Shown here one piece after another: positions 1-27,100 of a stretch of 64,000 nt of DNA (positions within the stretch are counted from its first letter, which is position 1; the number at the start of each line of letters is the position of its first letter). The DNA comes from Panopea generosa (Eukaryota; Mollusca; Bivalvia; Adapedonta; Hiatellidae). Where the stretch lies: contig CM055909.1 of the NCBI GenBank assembly GCA_029582155.1, positions 17,238,534 through 17,302,533 on the forward strand, written 5' to 3'. The notes below the pieces were generated by a model. The model was not told the origin of the DNA. It ran no database searches and worked only from the letters and a program-made list of their open reading frames with translations. The translations under genes were made by a program, and so were the position numbers.

Positions 1-352
1 CTCAAGTTTGCTCAAACCTTACCCAGTTTTCAAAGCATTTTTTCTAAACCAAACCTAAAAAATAAATATGTGGTATTGGAATTAATGCAAGATTTGTGGG
101 TGATTCAACATGCATAATAATTGTAATTCCAAACATTCATTTAGTTAAGTGCATAGGAATACATAGCTAGAAACCTAAAAAAGTAGTCTGGCTCAAGGGT
201 TTTTTATTTAAAAATAGAATTTTTAAGAACTTTGGGGCTATCGAATGGAATGCTTTGAATGCATACATGAAAATGAGATTGTAATGATTGTGCAATGTTC
301 AGGCTGAGTTATAAGAATACATACATATTGTAAATATTTCTTGTTTAACCAG

Positions 353-14465
<14,113 letters not shown>

Positions 14466-16046
14466 CAATTGTACTTCTGCATAAAACTGATGCATTTAAT
14501 GATCTTGTACAATGGAATCATGGTGTTGATACACTCAAGAAAGTGTTTCTATACTTACATACACTTACATATGGTAACTTACATATAGTGTTTGTACACT
14601 TACATATGGTGTTTATACTCTTACATATGGTAACTTACAAAGGACATATATAATTATGTATTTGTTTATAAGAGAAGCCATCAAGTTAATCCAAACAATT
14701 TTTAACACGGTACCACTAAATATGCACTACTGTAGGGTATGTTACTCATCACGTCATAAATGTCAAAAACATTAGAACTGCTCTGCAATGAACCAGGTAT
14801 TTTCTCGAAGCCATAATGCGGAAATTTATTCTTTGTTAGTAAGAGTGCAACTCGTTGAGTACTGACATGAGACATACCCAAGTTCGCAGTCAATACACGC
14901 TGAGCAGTTGATATTTGCATCAAGCATGTTCCACCACCTTGCACATGGTTTTATGAGCATCACCATTGAGGACATTCTTGTGGATAATGTCAAAATGATC
15001 AGCGCTTCTGTACATATGACGTTTTGGCATACTTTCAACAAGAAACGAGAAAAAAAAACTGAGATACATGTATATCACAGTTAACTTTAGCAGCACCGTA
15101 TTCATTGTGCCGTACATGTGCTCTTGTATACTTTATGTGCGATATTGAGATATGGTTTTCTTTCAAAGATAAAAATTATCAATATACAATTGTATTGAAT
15201 TTTATTTCAGTGTGACGTTGGAAAATATAGATATTACATAAGTCTACAATTTACTAGGACACCCCTGGTATACATAAAAATAGCATGACCCAGTTAGATG
15301 ATGTTCATGTACCATATCACAGGTAGCAACTTTATTACAAGACATTAAGCACACAAATATACAATGTTTAATGTCTTCACGTTTGCATTAAACATGCTCC
15401 TGTTTTAACTTGTGTTAACTTGTAGCCACATCTATTATACGACAATTCTGTTACATATATGTTACATATATGTATGTGTCTACTACTAAATAAAGTGATA
15501 CAAATATATACAACAGTTTTATTGTTCTCGTTTAAGTGTAAACAGCTACATAAAAAATCAAAGTACTTGCAAATACTGATAGCTGGTCTAATAAATATTC
15601 ATATGCCTTTCAAAATGGCGGGAAAATCCAAAATTATTTACGAATACGAATTACGAATTTTTACAAAAAGTTATGTTAAGACACTTATGATACAAATTGG
15701 CAAAAATAATGCATTAAACAAAGCAAACATTTCAATCTGTATGCATATTGAAGTGGATAGTTTGAATCGTTGTCATTACACACATCGGTCAACACTAGAA
15801 AAAATTAGATTATATTTTAAATGTATCCAACAGCTATTGATATACTACTATTTGTATTTGCACAATGTTTAACTGGCCAAATCTACACGAACTTCAGTTT
15901 CAAACTCATTGCATCCTTGCACAGTTCAAGGAAGAGTGACATGGAGATGTGTATGATGAATGGGTGACATGTATGAAATGCATCCAAGGAGCCCGGTGGG
16001 TACTTGTGACATGTGAATTGGACGGTTAAATGTCATGAAAAAGTTT
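14466..16046 (+). other. DDX23 3' flank, possible 3' UTR; no gene seen
   Basis: AT-rich DNA after the DDX23 stop. Short direct repeats of ACTTACATATGGT lie at about 14555-14635. A candidate AATAAA polyadenylation signal is at 15489-15494, but the distance from the stop is long and nothing confirms it. An open frame at 15459-15872 has no recognisable content and looks like chance. Confidence 0.4.
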
Positions 16047-16078
16047 GACGTCATTGAACTGCTCCGGGTAGCCATAAC

Positions 16079-16858
16079 ATGCACATTCAATATAGATACG
16101 AAATTTGGTACATCAAGGAAATACTACTTTTTACGTATGGTAACAATGTCAGTAGTGGCTGCACTATTTTAATTGAAAAATCACTAAACGCGGAAGTTAT
16201 TGATTTTAAATCAGATCAAAATGGTAGATATATCTTAATAAATTTAGAATTAGAAAAAAACTTTTTTACACTTCTTAATATTAATGCACCAAACAATTTA
16301 AGGTTAAGAAACATTTTTTTCAAATCATTAGACCAGTTATTAAAACAATGGTCTCTCAGTCTAAAATTAGTAGCTGGGGATTATAATCAGACTTTGTCGG
16401 ATTTAGATAGAAAAAGCAGAAATAAAACTTGCGCTCATCAAAAAGAAAATTCCAATTTATACAAAACGATCATTTCACACAAATTAAATGACATTTGGAG
16501 AGAAATAAATAAAAATAAAACTCAATACACATGGAGACGCTTAAATGGTACAGAAAAAAGTAGAATAGATTTCTGGTTAACAGATGCTAACATAAGACCT
16601 GCCATACACACAGCGGATATACGACCTGCTGAAATAAAATATACAGATCACTTAGCTGTTTCTTTAAAAATAATTAACCTATCGAACAGAGGGCCTAATT
16701 TTTGGAAGATGAATAATACATATTTAAAAGACAAAGATTATATCAATTTAATAAATAAAACAATAGAGCAATGCTTAACAGATTTCGAACAAAGAGTAAA
16801 CAACCAAACACTCTGGGATTATTGTAAAGTTTTAATCAAGGAAAAATCTATTATATAA
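16079..16858 (+). pseudogene. LINE endonuclease fragment
   Basis: 259 residues. The endonuclease core motifs LLNINAPN, LVAGDYNQTL, SRIDFWLT and TDHLAVSLKI are present in order. The N-terminal metal-binding part is missing because of 5' truncation. It is part of the LINE and not a host gene. Confidence 0.8.
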
Positions 16859-17340
16859 TTATGCAAAAATTAAAACAAAAGAAAGAAATAATACTTTAAA
16901 AAATTTAGAAAACTGTCTTAAAACTATAATAGATTTAGATAATAAAAATGAAAATAATGACAAAATTAAAAATGAAAAATAAGCAATTGAAAAGGAAATA
17001 GAAAATATTTACAATTTTAAAGCCACAGGAACACAAATAGGGTCAAGTATGGAAATTTAAGAGAATGATGAAAAATTAACAAAATTATTTTTATTTTTTA
17101 AACACGAAAAGTCATGCATAGTTAAAATGTTAATGGAGAACGTATCACCGACATCAAAAAAATTATTAAACAAGAAGTTAATTTTATAAAAAATTATATT
17201 CATCAGATGACACAGCTACTGATTCGATTGGTTCATATTTAAACAATACCACATTCGAAAGAAAATTATCTTGTGACGAAGCTAAAAGCTGCAACGATCT
17301 TTTAACAATGGAAAAAGTAACCAAATCAATTTTTGCTATG

Positions 17341-18074
17341 AAAGCTAATCAGTCACCAGGCTTAAGCGGGATAACAATAGAATTTTATCAGACTTTCTGG
17401 GAGAAAATAAAAGTACTTGTACTAAATTCTTTAATAGAAGGTTTCGTCAGGGGTGAACTCTCACAACTTTAAAAACAAGGGGTACTTTCTTTACTTTATA
17501 AAAAAGGTGACCCTGAAAAATTGGTAAATTGGTGTCCTATATCATTACTCAACACATATTACAAAATCGCTACACGTGCACTTGCAATGTGTTTACAAAA
17601 AGTTTTACATAGCATAATAAGTATGGACCAACAGGGGTACTTAAAAAATAGGTTTATTGGCTACAATATTAGGCAAATACAAGATATAATAGACTATACT
17701 GAAAAACTAGACATCGAAGGAGCAATTTTGTTTCTCGATTTCAGAAAAGCTTTTGACACAGTTGGAATTTTTTATTTACTGTTTTAAAACATTTCGGATT
17801 CAATGCATCTTTTACTTCATTAATCAGAACTATTTATAATAACTGTTTATCCTGCATAATGAATAATGGCTGGAAGTCGGACTTCTTTTTATATAGAGGA
17901 TTAAGACAAGGCTGTCCGAGCTCTGCTCTAATTTTTATTATAGTAGCCGAAATTATGGCTGTTAATATACGTAACAATGATGCAATTCAAGGCATAAAAG
18001 TTCAACACAATAACTGTATCAAAAAAATTAAAATAACACAATTAGCAGACGATACAACTATTTTTCTTGGATAA
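17341..18074 (+). pseudogene. LINE reverse transcriptase fragment
   Basis: Palm motifs A (LFLDFRKAFDTV), B (RQGCPSSALIF) and C (QLADDTTIFL) are spread over at least three frames with internal stops. Motif C has leucine where the usual catalytic motif has an aromatic residue before ADD. No intact polymerase can be encoded. Confidence 0.85.
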
Positions 18075-19946
18075 AAAAATGAAATCATAACAGCTTTAAA
18101 TATCATAGAAAATTTTGGCAAACAATCGGGATAAGTTCTTAATCATGGAAAAACAGAAGGGATATATGTAGGTAAATTAAAAAACTGTGTAGACAAAATT
18201 GGAAATATTAATTGGGCTCAAAAACCTATCAAAGCTTTAGGCACTTATTTTGGCCGCAACAAACTGAATGCAACGCACTTAACTGGGAAAGAAAAATAAT
18301 TGACAGTGAAAATTTAATAAACAAATGGCTTAAACGAAATTTAACATTTTTCGGAAAGATAAAAGTTATTAAAACATTAATTATGCCAAAATTTGTATAT
18401 TTGGTACAATCCTCTAAAACACCACTCGATAAAATAAAATAAATCAACTCACTTATTTATAAATTCTTATGGCATGGGAAACGCGAAAAAATAAAACGAA
18501 CAACACTGATAGGACAAAAAAAAACAAGGTGGACTAGATATGCTTGACACCACATCATTCTTTAAATCCCTTAAAGTAAAATGGATAAAAAAACTAACAG
18601 AGAAAGATGAAGCAAACTGGAAAATACTGCCTAACTATTTTTTAAAAGATTTCGGAAACAACTTTCTTATTTTCAATATGAATTTAGCTAATCTGAGAAA
18701 CATAAAAAATTACGATAATCTTTCTTTCAATACCGGATTTTTATATAGACATTATTGAAACGTGGTTAGATATTAAAAGAGGAGAATATAGAAAAAGCAA
18801 AACGTTTGAACAAATTCGAAAACAAATCATATGGGGTAATCAAGAAATTATGTTTTTTAAAAAATGCTTGGTCTTCAAAGAATTGATTAAATCCGGAATT
18901 CTCTTTATTAATGACATTATCGATACTAACGGCGAAATTAGTGAAGATATAATTTACAAAAAATTAAAAAACAAACATAACTGGATTACAGAATTAAGTA
19001 AATTGAAACAAGCAATACCTACCTCATGGAAAACTATTTTAAAATCACATTGTTCTATATGATCAAAAGTCAAAACAAACCTAACTTTAAATTTATGTTA
19101 AGCGAACGGAAAAGTTCTAGAACTTGTAAACACAAACAACAAAATAATTTATAAAGTCGTAAATTTTCTATTCCTTATATACATACATACTGGAATACAT
19201 ATTTTGATAATATAATAAACTGGGAAAATGTATATAAAGCTATACACAAATTAGAAGAGAATCGTATAAAGCAATTTAAATTTAAACTAATTCATAAGAT
19301 CATTCCATCGAAAGAAGCCCAACTCCGTTTTGTAACATCTGCAATGAACCCGAAACTTACAAACATTTGTTCATAGACTGCAAAGAAGTAAATGGATTTT
19401 GGAAGAAAATAAACACCGTGTTTAAACACTGCGGAATAAATAAAAACGTAAAATTGCTATATAATATAATAATAGGTTACAAAGTAGATCATCAGGAATA
19501 TATTAATATAAACAGAATATTCGCACTAATAGGATTTTCGATATATAAAACGTATTTTATAAGCGATTCTAGAACTAAGCATGTAAATTGTTTTTTCAAT
19601 ATTCTGTCAAGAACTTAAAAAATTATCTAAGCTCTCCGAGTACAATATATAGAAATCTAATAATTTTGAAAGAAGAGTTCAAAACTACATAGACAGTCTG
19701 TAAATACAAGAAAAAAATCATCTTTAAATAAGTATATATCTTATTTAGAAAATAATATGCATAAATAACTGCCTATATATAATCTTGTACACGTTCCTAG
19801 AACTTGACAAGGAAAAAAACTATTTCAGAATCTATATTAATAATTATTGTTAATTGTTACACAATCTATTGTTTGTACTTTTAATTAATCTGTGATTTAT
19901 GTACATGTATATTAATTGAATAAAGTTTTATAAAAAAAAAAAAGAA

Positions 19947-21037
19947 GAAAAGTTTATGAGAGGACATGATGAATCGCTAGATTTTCTATGTTTTGATGTG
20001 AACTATAAATACATTTCATATGTAGGATAACTCAAACAAATTACAAGGTGTTCCGAGAGGTCAGTAGCTATCCTCTTGATGATTGATCTTAACAAACAAT
20101 AGAATAATATATTATTGCAAATAGAAAATTTATCTGTAGTATTCTTTAAACAAAAGCAAAATGTATTGAAGTACAACAATAATACCGTACATGTAAGCAA
20201 GCCATACAATACATCAAATGTGGCATCCATAAGTTCATATCCTACTCCACTTCAAGTTATCCACCACTGAGACTGATGCATTTATGGCGGATTCAACAGA
20301 TGGAAAAGCCAACAGATGAAAAAACCAACCAACTGGATCATAACTAGTAGTTAAAAATCAACCATAAGCTTTTGAAGAAAACTTCATGAACAGCCCTCCT
20401 ACAATATAAGAATCTGACATGGGTTTGAGGTTCAGATAGAAAATTCATTCCCGAGGTATAACTGTTTTGGTGGGCCGAGTTCCTGTATATACAGTTATCC
20501 CAAGGGATGGAATTTTCTATCTGAACCAAAAAGGCCATGGATGATTTCTTGCATACAAAATATATTAATTAATTATTTCAACTTACTTATCATTATATAT
20601 TTACAACAGCCGCTTTTAAGAGTTAAATTGTATGATTTATGTCATATGTTTTATACGTTACATCATAAATGAGTCTTAACATCATAACGCGATATTATCT
20701 CAGCCCCAGGGTGAGGTAGAAATATCTAACCCTGGTAAAAATGCAGATATCCTTATATGGTATATAAGACGTCTTTACATGACCATACTTCCTAGGTATT
20801 TTTTGGTGAGCTGTAATACTGCATTGATTTGTATACCGGTACATATTAGTAAACAGACTGTACTATAAAATAAAAAATATACACATGTATATATTAAATA
20901 GAAAAGCACTGGCTCATCTGTAAGGTAAACAGAGTCGAAATATGTAAGAATTCATTGTAAAAGGTAATTTGCTATTTTTTGTTATGATGTAGTGAACGGG
21001 TCAAACTTTGGTTAGACGTGAAAAAAGTTCACAATTT
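19947..21037. other. CMPK2 3' flank; only a foldback element seen
   Basis: AT-rich DNA between the LINE tail and the CMPK2 stop. It contains the palindrome at 20429-20527. No protein gene and no clear polyadenylation signal on the minus strand was found. Confidence 0.4.
20429..20527. repeat. Foldback element, copy 1
   Basis: A 99-bp near-palindrome. The left arm GGTTCAGATAGAAAATTCAT pairs with a right arm ending GAATTTTCTATCTGAACC, and a second pairing TATAACTG/CAGTTATC lies inside. Related sequence occurs at 25365-25425 and 53905-53990, so this is a dispersed family. Confidence 0.75.
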
Positions 21038-21164
21038 CTAATTCAGTTTCACTCCACGCTCGTGTAGATAAGTAATGGCTGTATTTCTCACTTCATCAAC
21101 AGTGCCACCGGCATCTATCTCCACACAGGCGGGATCACTCATTCTTCTGTAACATTCGCATAGC
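21038..21164 (-). CDS. CMPK2: CMPK2 exon 5: C-terminus
   Basis: 127 bp encoding LCECYRRMSDPACVEIDAGG and a short helix, ending in TAG (21040-21038). The acceptor is GACACAG. Confidence 0.93.
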
Positions 21165-24100
21165 CTGTGTCAAAACAAGAAGAAAATGAATTAAGAACAG
21201 TTGCCCAGGTGACAAGACTGATGACATATTTGTGCTGTTATTTTTCACGAAGCAGGCAAGTTCAGGTATTGATACTAAGCAGTGCTCTTCGGCTAGCAGC
21301 GGTAACTGACATTCCCGAGTATTTATGTCAGAATTAATCTCAAATTTGTTGATGTAATTCATTAAATGACAAATTGAATTAAAATATAAAACATTTTTTT
21401 TTTCAATCAACCTTTGGGCAATTAAAATCTGGGGCAACTTCATCCAAGAACAGCTACAGAAAGGCCATAATAGCTCTTTTAATGCAAATTTTCTAGATTC
21501 TTTTACATTCCATAATAATTTTATATTGACCTATGGCCCTTAACTGAATAGAACACTGGTACAGCATTATCTCGATAAATGCAAGTACAGATACTTTACT
21601 TCAATACAAACCTCTGTCTGAAAAGCTGATCTCTGTCTAGACTTTTTTCTTCGAATGTGGCCTGTATGCCTCGCCCACTTAGCCTCTGTTTTCTAACGAC
21701 CTCTGTGACAGTTAGAAATAAAACTACGGTGGGTTTAAGCAGATCTGTCGGCCATTTGTACACATTGTTCCCAGCCTCTGGTAGGTCTCCACTGCTTGTT
21801 TCATTGGCAATACCGTACGCTGTGGTGCTGTGCCAAAACCTGCAGAAAATGATAGCCTGGCCTTGATTGTCTACATAAGTGTAGTTCAATTAATCAATTA
21901 ATAAATATTAAAGTCTTGTAACATTATATTTTATATGTAGGTATAAAGTCTTGTACAGCTCAGCAGTTAACTAACAATGATATTCATGGTCCAACATATC
22001 ACTGGGCTACCTGGCAAAAAATCTGGTAACCCAGCAAAAAGTTTTCATTCCCAGTCATTTTGTGGAGAATGACTTTATCGAGATTTAGTGGTCTTTAAAA
22101 GTACTGTATAGATGCATTGTTATAAGTGTTGAACTGATAGCTTTTTGCTCTGCACAAAATAATACATTCAGTTTGTATTCTGTGAAAATGTATCTTTTAA
22201 AGCAATTTAAATGAAATCAAATGAATTATCACATTTGTTGTCTTTACTTGAATAAATAAATTTAAATTTGATCAACTCGTACCAAACATGATTTAAGTAT
22301 TTGTCAGTTGCAGACTTCAGCTATCTATATTTACTGGCACACTGTCAGCTGTGTATTAAAATTAAAATTGTCTACTACCAGAGCTACAGATAAGCTGCGT
22401 ATTTGCGTAAATACACAAATAAATTATGCAGAAAAGCAATTTATAAAAGAATATCAGCGAACAGAAAAGCAAAGAAAAATCATTTTACTCAATTGCTTTT
22501 CAAATCGCAGCGTATTGCAAAGTAAAAAGCTACCTAGACTGCGTAAGCTGAAACAGCGTCGTACGTATACTGGTTCAACGGGAAGTCTTTCTTCCACGCT
22601 GACCCATATTATCGGTATATAGTAGAACTTTCCGTTCATTTAGGTCCTTTAGGTGTTTTTCATTAAATGTTGTAAACCAGTCTCGGATACAATTTCTGCT
22701 TTCAGTTTCAGTAGATATGGCTTTGTGGGAACAAAAGAAGTGACAGCAACCAGTCTAAACAAACACACAGCTGGGTTATTTGGGCACGCCGGTGGAAAGC
22801 AGCAATGCTGTTTGTAAAAGCATCTTAGATGACCTGTTTGCACAGATTTTGCATCTGCCGCAACATATTGCAAGTGAAATTCTGGACGAAATTTTGTCCC
22901 GGGTCGTCTCGGTACTAAAGGAACACGATGGTGGTCGAGTAAATAAAAACTGTCACAGACTGGAAAAACAAATTTCAATGGCTTGAACTTAATAAAACAA
23001 ATTGTTAAAAAAGCAATTGCCGTCTCTAAAAAAAAAAAGCAATTGAGCAAAATTTGAGGGGTAAAAATAAAATTGTTAAGCAATAGAAAACTGAAATACG
23101 CAATTACCTAAAAAGTTATGGGGTAAATACCCAATTACTACAAAAGCTTATCTGTAGCCCTGTACTAGTGTTTTTCACTGAACTTGGATTGAGCTGACAA
23201 CTTGTATCAAACAATTATTATGTAACATATTATTATTTAGATATGCCCGAACTGCAGCGTGGTCTAGGGGTAGAGCATCCTCCTCGCATGTGGAAGGTCG
23301 TGGGTTCGATCCCCAGCTGGGTCATACAAAAAACTTGAAAAATGGTACTAGAAGGTTCCTCGCTTGGCGCTCAGCATTTAGAGGTAGTTCTAGGTCTGGT
23401 TGACCCAGTGTCAGTATAATGACTGGGTGGGATATCATACCATGTGTCTGCAGCATGATACTCCAGTGTGTTGCAGTGCTTAGAATGCTGTCTCAAGTAG
23501 ACACTGTCACAATATAGCTGAAAAATTATTGAAAACGCTAAACATTATACAACATGTCCAAATGAGCCTACATGTAGGTTTCTCAAAATAATTATCAAAC
23601 TTTGATTGAATTCCTAGCAAAACAGAACTTCTATTTAACAATCAAGATGGAAAGTGTGCAATGGACGACAGACAAATTACCATCACAAAAGCCCTATCAG
23701 AGTTAGGCCAGTAGAGCTAAAACTCAAAGTCCCATACTGGGCCGCAATGTACTCTAGTTTTTACACGTGAACCAACTCCGATTGTAAATGTAATTTATGC
23801 CAAATTATGAAATATATGGCCAACTGCCTCCTGATGAAAACCTACTAGTCTTACATTTGCATAAATCTGAGTTTCCTTTAATCAATGGTGCTCGTTTAAA
23901 GTTAACTATGGTGTCAGACAGGATGGACACAGTGTGATCATATTTCTGCGAGTCAAAATTTGTTTGAATATTCAGCGTCATTTTCTGCCAATGAGGGCTA
24001 ACATAAGATTAGTAAACCTAACCACTCTTTCTTAAGATCCTGAAGGTTAACTAGTACTTGAGCATATCCATGTAACTGACAACTTTCCCACTTGAATCAG

Positions 24101-27100
24101 CAGTGAGATATAAATGAATGAGACATGATGTCATGTATCAATCATCACGTAGACTGGCTGGAGGGTGATTGGAATTCACAACACCTGGATGGATAGTCTG
24201 TCAGACATTTAAAACTGTTCACAAAGCAAACATGACATATAAGAAAGGCAGACAACTCCTAAAGTAGATACTCTACTCTGTGAGAAGCTGGTACACCGGT
24301 TCTTATACCAGGTTGGTACATGATAATTTGCAACACTGTGATCATGTCATAAGACAGTGTATTTGCTGGCTTTTCAATCTTAAAATTTCTATTTGTAACC
24401 AGATTAGTTATAAATTGCATGATAAACACTATCAGCCATGTTTCATACTGCCAGGTACCTACCCGTCCATGATTACAGGTCTGTAGGACATGTTGTAAAC
24501 TGCCAGGTACTTACCCGTCCATGATTACAGGTCTGTCGGACATGTTTTATACTGCCAGGTACCTACCCGTCCATGATTACAGGTCTGTCGGCCATGTTTT
24601 ATACTGCCATATTCCTACCTGTCCATGATTACAGGTCTGTCAGCCATGATTTATACTGCCAGGTACCTACCTGTCCATGATTACAGGTCTCGTCTGACAC
24701 TCCCTGATAATGTCCTTTGCTACAATGTAGTTCCCCATGCTATAGTATGCTCGTCTCACTATCTCTGGGTATCTGTCGAAGAATGCCCTTAAGTGCGTTA
24801 TCTGTGGGGGTGGGGTGTAATAACGGACTGCACCCAGTTGGTTTTCTAGGGCTTCAGTGAGGGTTGTTTTTCCTATTGAGTTGATAAAACAATGTGTTTA
24901 CTTTAAATGTTTACCATGATGCACAGAAAATACATGTAACAAATAACAAGTATTTTTTTAAAGTAATTTCATGGGTGTAATTTAATTACATAATTTTTAT
25001 TAGATATTATAGTGTTGCATAATTATATGGCGACAAGTTCATCCTAGCATTTCATAAAATTTTATCTGGTGACAAATGTTAGTTACAGTGTTGCATATTA
25101 TATAGAACAGTGTTCAATTAAACAATCTTCTCATATTATCTTGTAAACATTTTAATGTCTTGTCTTTATGACTGTCCGAAGAAAAGTGCCGAGATGGTTA
25201 CTTTGGCGGGAATTTAGTTTATACTATTTTATTTTAGCCCAATTGTGATGAATGCTCAGAGCTTATATGAACCGCTCTCGAGTCTGCTTCCTGGGTAGAA
25301 CCAGTACTGAGTGCTGTTTTAGGAGAGGCATCGGGTTTTCGTCAAATCATTTATTGCTTGGGACTGAATTTTCTATCCAAACCTCCATGTAAGATTCTTA
25401 TAATCTCTAACTGGACAAACCATGTCTGGAAGGGGAGAAATCTAAATACACATCAACACATTGATAATAATAATACCTGTAGCATCCATGCCTTCCACAA
25501 CAACGAATGGGTGAGTCAGAGTTTGATCAGGTGACTTTAACGTTTCCATAGAAACATATTTGTCAGCAATGTCCATAAGCTCCTGAACTTCAGGTGTGTC
25601 AACAAGCTTAAAGTAAAAATGGTAAATTTCAGTATTGATAACTGCTTACCCTGCTTGACTTCTACAAATGATTGTTTTATTCAGGGTTTTGGACCAGTGA
25701 TATTGGAAAATAGTTGATAGGAATGTACAGAATTACCAAACAATGTACACCCTCACAGTCTCATGTAGATATAAGTTGTTTGAGAAAAGGATCATTGTCA
25801 TGAACAACTATAAAGAACTGAGAAATGGGAGAAGAATTCAGTCAGACATGGGTCCGTTTGTTGTCCTTCCATAGTTTCCATGACAACTTACTCCATACTG
25901 TATTTACGATATACTTACACGCTATAATAGTGTGTATTCTAGTGTGTAAGTATATCTATCATAAATACAGTATGGAGTATAGACTTACGTATCTAACTAT
26001 TGATACTGTGTTTTTCTGATTTTTGCAATAAATAATTTATTAAATTCATTGACAAAAATGATATAAGGCTCAACAGAGCCTTGCACAATATATTTATGCC
26101 AACTTATTTAATAAATTTACTATCAAATGAGCACTAATCATTAATGTAAGGTCCTCTATATATCTATATCATAATTTATTTACATTGTGTTTTTAGAACA
26201 AATTGGCAATTAAAGAATCAAAACATATTAGACATGACTATTGTGTCCCAGGTGTCAGTTTATCCAAATATTTTTAGCACTGGTTCTACCCAAGAAGACT
26301 TCCAGCATGAATTACTTGTCATTCAACATCTTTGTGCTGAACAAATAGTTACTGAAATTCACCGGCCTTCAGTCTTCTACCAGTATGACATTACTGATAA
26401 TTAACTAAGCCAAACTTACAGTACATGTAATAGTGATTTGTTATTATGCATTGGTCATTAGTAACCTTTTCCCACCCCAAGCCGGGACAAGATATGGACT
26501 TTCAATTTTCTGTCTGCAGTCTGCCAGAGTCAGGTCCCAAGGAAATGTTGATGCTTGCAGCGCACTGCACTTTAACGTCGTTGTCCTCTCTATGTCCTGA
26601 TCTTGAGAGAGCCATGATGACAAATGACTGGTGCATTAATAAATCAAATAAATGTAAAGGGACAAGAAAAATTTGCATCCAGTCTGGGACTTGAACCTGT
26701 ACCTTTGGCTTACAGGGCAAACACTCTACAGACTGAGCTAACCGGACTACTGACATATGTTTCTATCCTTACAATTTACGTACACTGTGACATATTCCTT
26801 CACAAATTCATCCCCGAATTTCTATAGAAATCAGTCACATGAATGTTTCTCAGAATATATATAAGTCACAGCCCCATGTTGGGTGCCAATTTAACAGGAC
26901 GAGAAAAATATGCAGTCAGTTCAGGTCTCGAACCTGGGACCTTTAGAATACAGGGAGATTGGTCTACCAACTGAGCTAATTAATATCTTAGCCTGTATTC
27001 AAGTTACTTGTAAATGTCAGCCAAGGGCAGAAGTAAAAAATACACTTCAATATAACAGTCCATTATACCTCGTCCAGCACCTTCCTCGCCTCTATATAAC

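Larger units (their letters stand above)
16047..19946 (+). mobile_element. Degenerate non-LTR retrotransposon (L1/Tx1-like), 5'-truncated
   Basis: A LINE that copied itself by target-primed reverse transcription; now dead. Seen: the C-terminal half of an apurinic-type endonuclease (16079-16858; LVAGDYN, SRIDFWLT and YTDHLAV motifs), then reverse transcriptase pieces (17521-17787 with PISLLNTYYKI and FLDFRKAFDTV; 17859-18074 with RQGCPSSALIF and QLADDTTIFL). The C-terminal part has a Cys-rich CNICNEPETYKHLF segment near 19330-19375. Stops and frameshifts separate the pieces, for example TAA near 17473 and a shift near 17762. The 3' end has AATAAA at 19919-19924 and a poly(A) run to about 19943. 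The 5' edge is a guess. The L1/Tx1 assignment rests on motif style. Confidence 0.85.

Noticed and set aside
15459..15872. A 137-codon open frame after DDX23
   Set aside because: AT-rich composition, no domain and no splice or homology support. It is probably chance within the 3' flank.
16038..19955. Target duplication AAAAGTTT around the LINE
   Set aside because: The match is short and A-rich next to a poly(A) tail, so it could be chance. It was used only as a rough guide to the 5' edge.
22649..23083. A 144-codon minus-strand frame in the hAT-like element
   Set aside because: It is the shadow of the plus-strand segment and low-complexity tail. No recognisable protein.
23255..23335. Possible functional tRNA gene
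   Set aside because: The A and B boxes are present but the acceptor stem does not pair, and the sequence continues into a SINE body seen at two other sites. The same applies to the other tRNA-like heads.
27063..27068. Extension of CMPK2 exon 1 to the stop six bases beyond GAG
   Set aside because: The bases after GAG form a donor (GTATAA), and the kinase core continues in frame from 25606.
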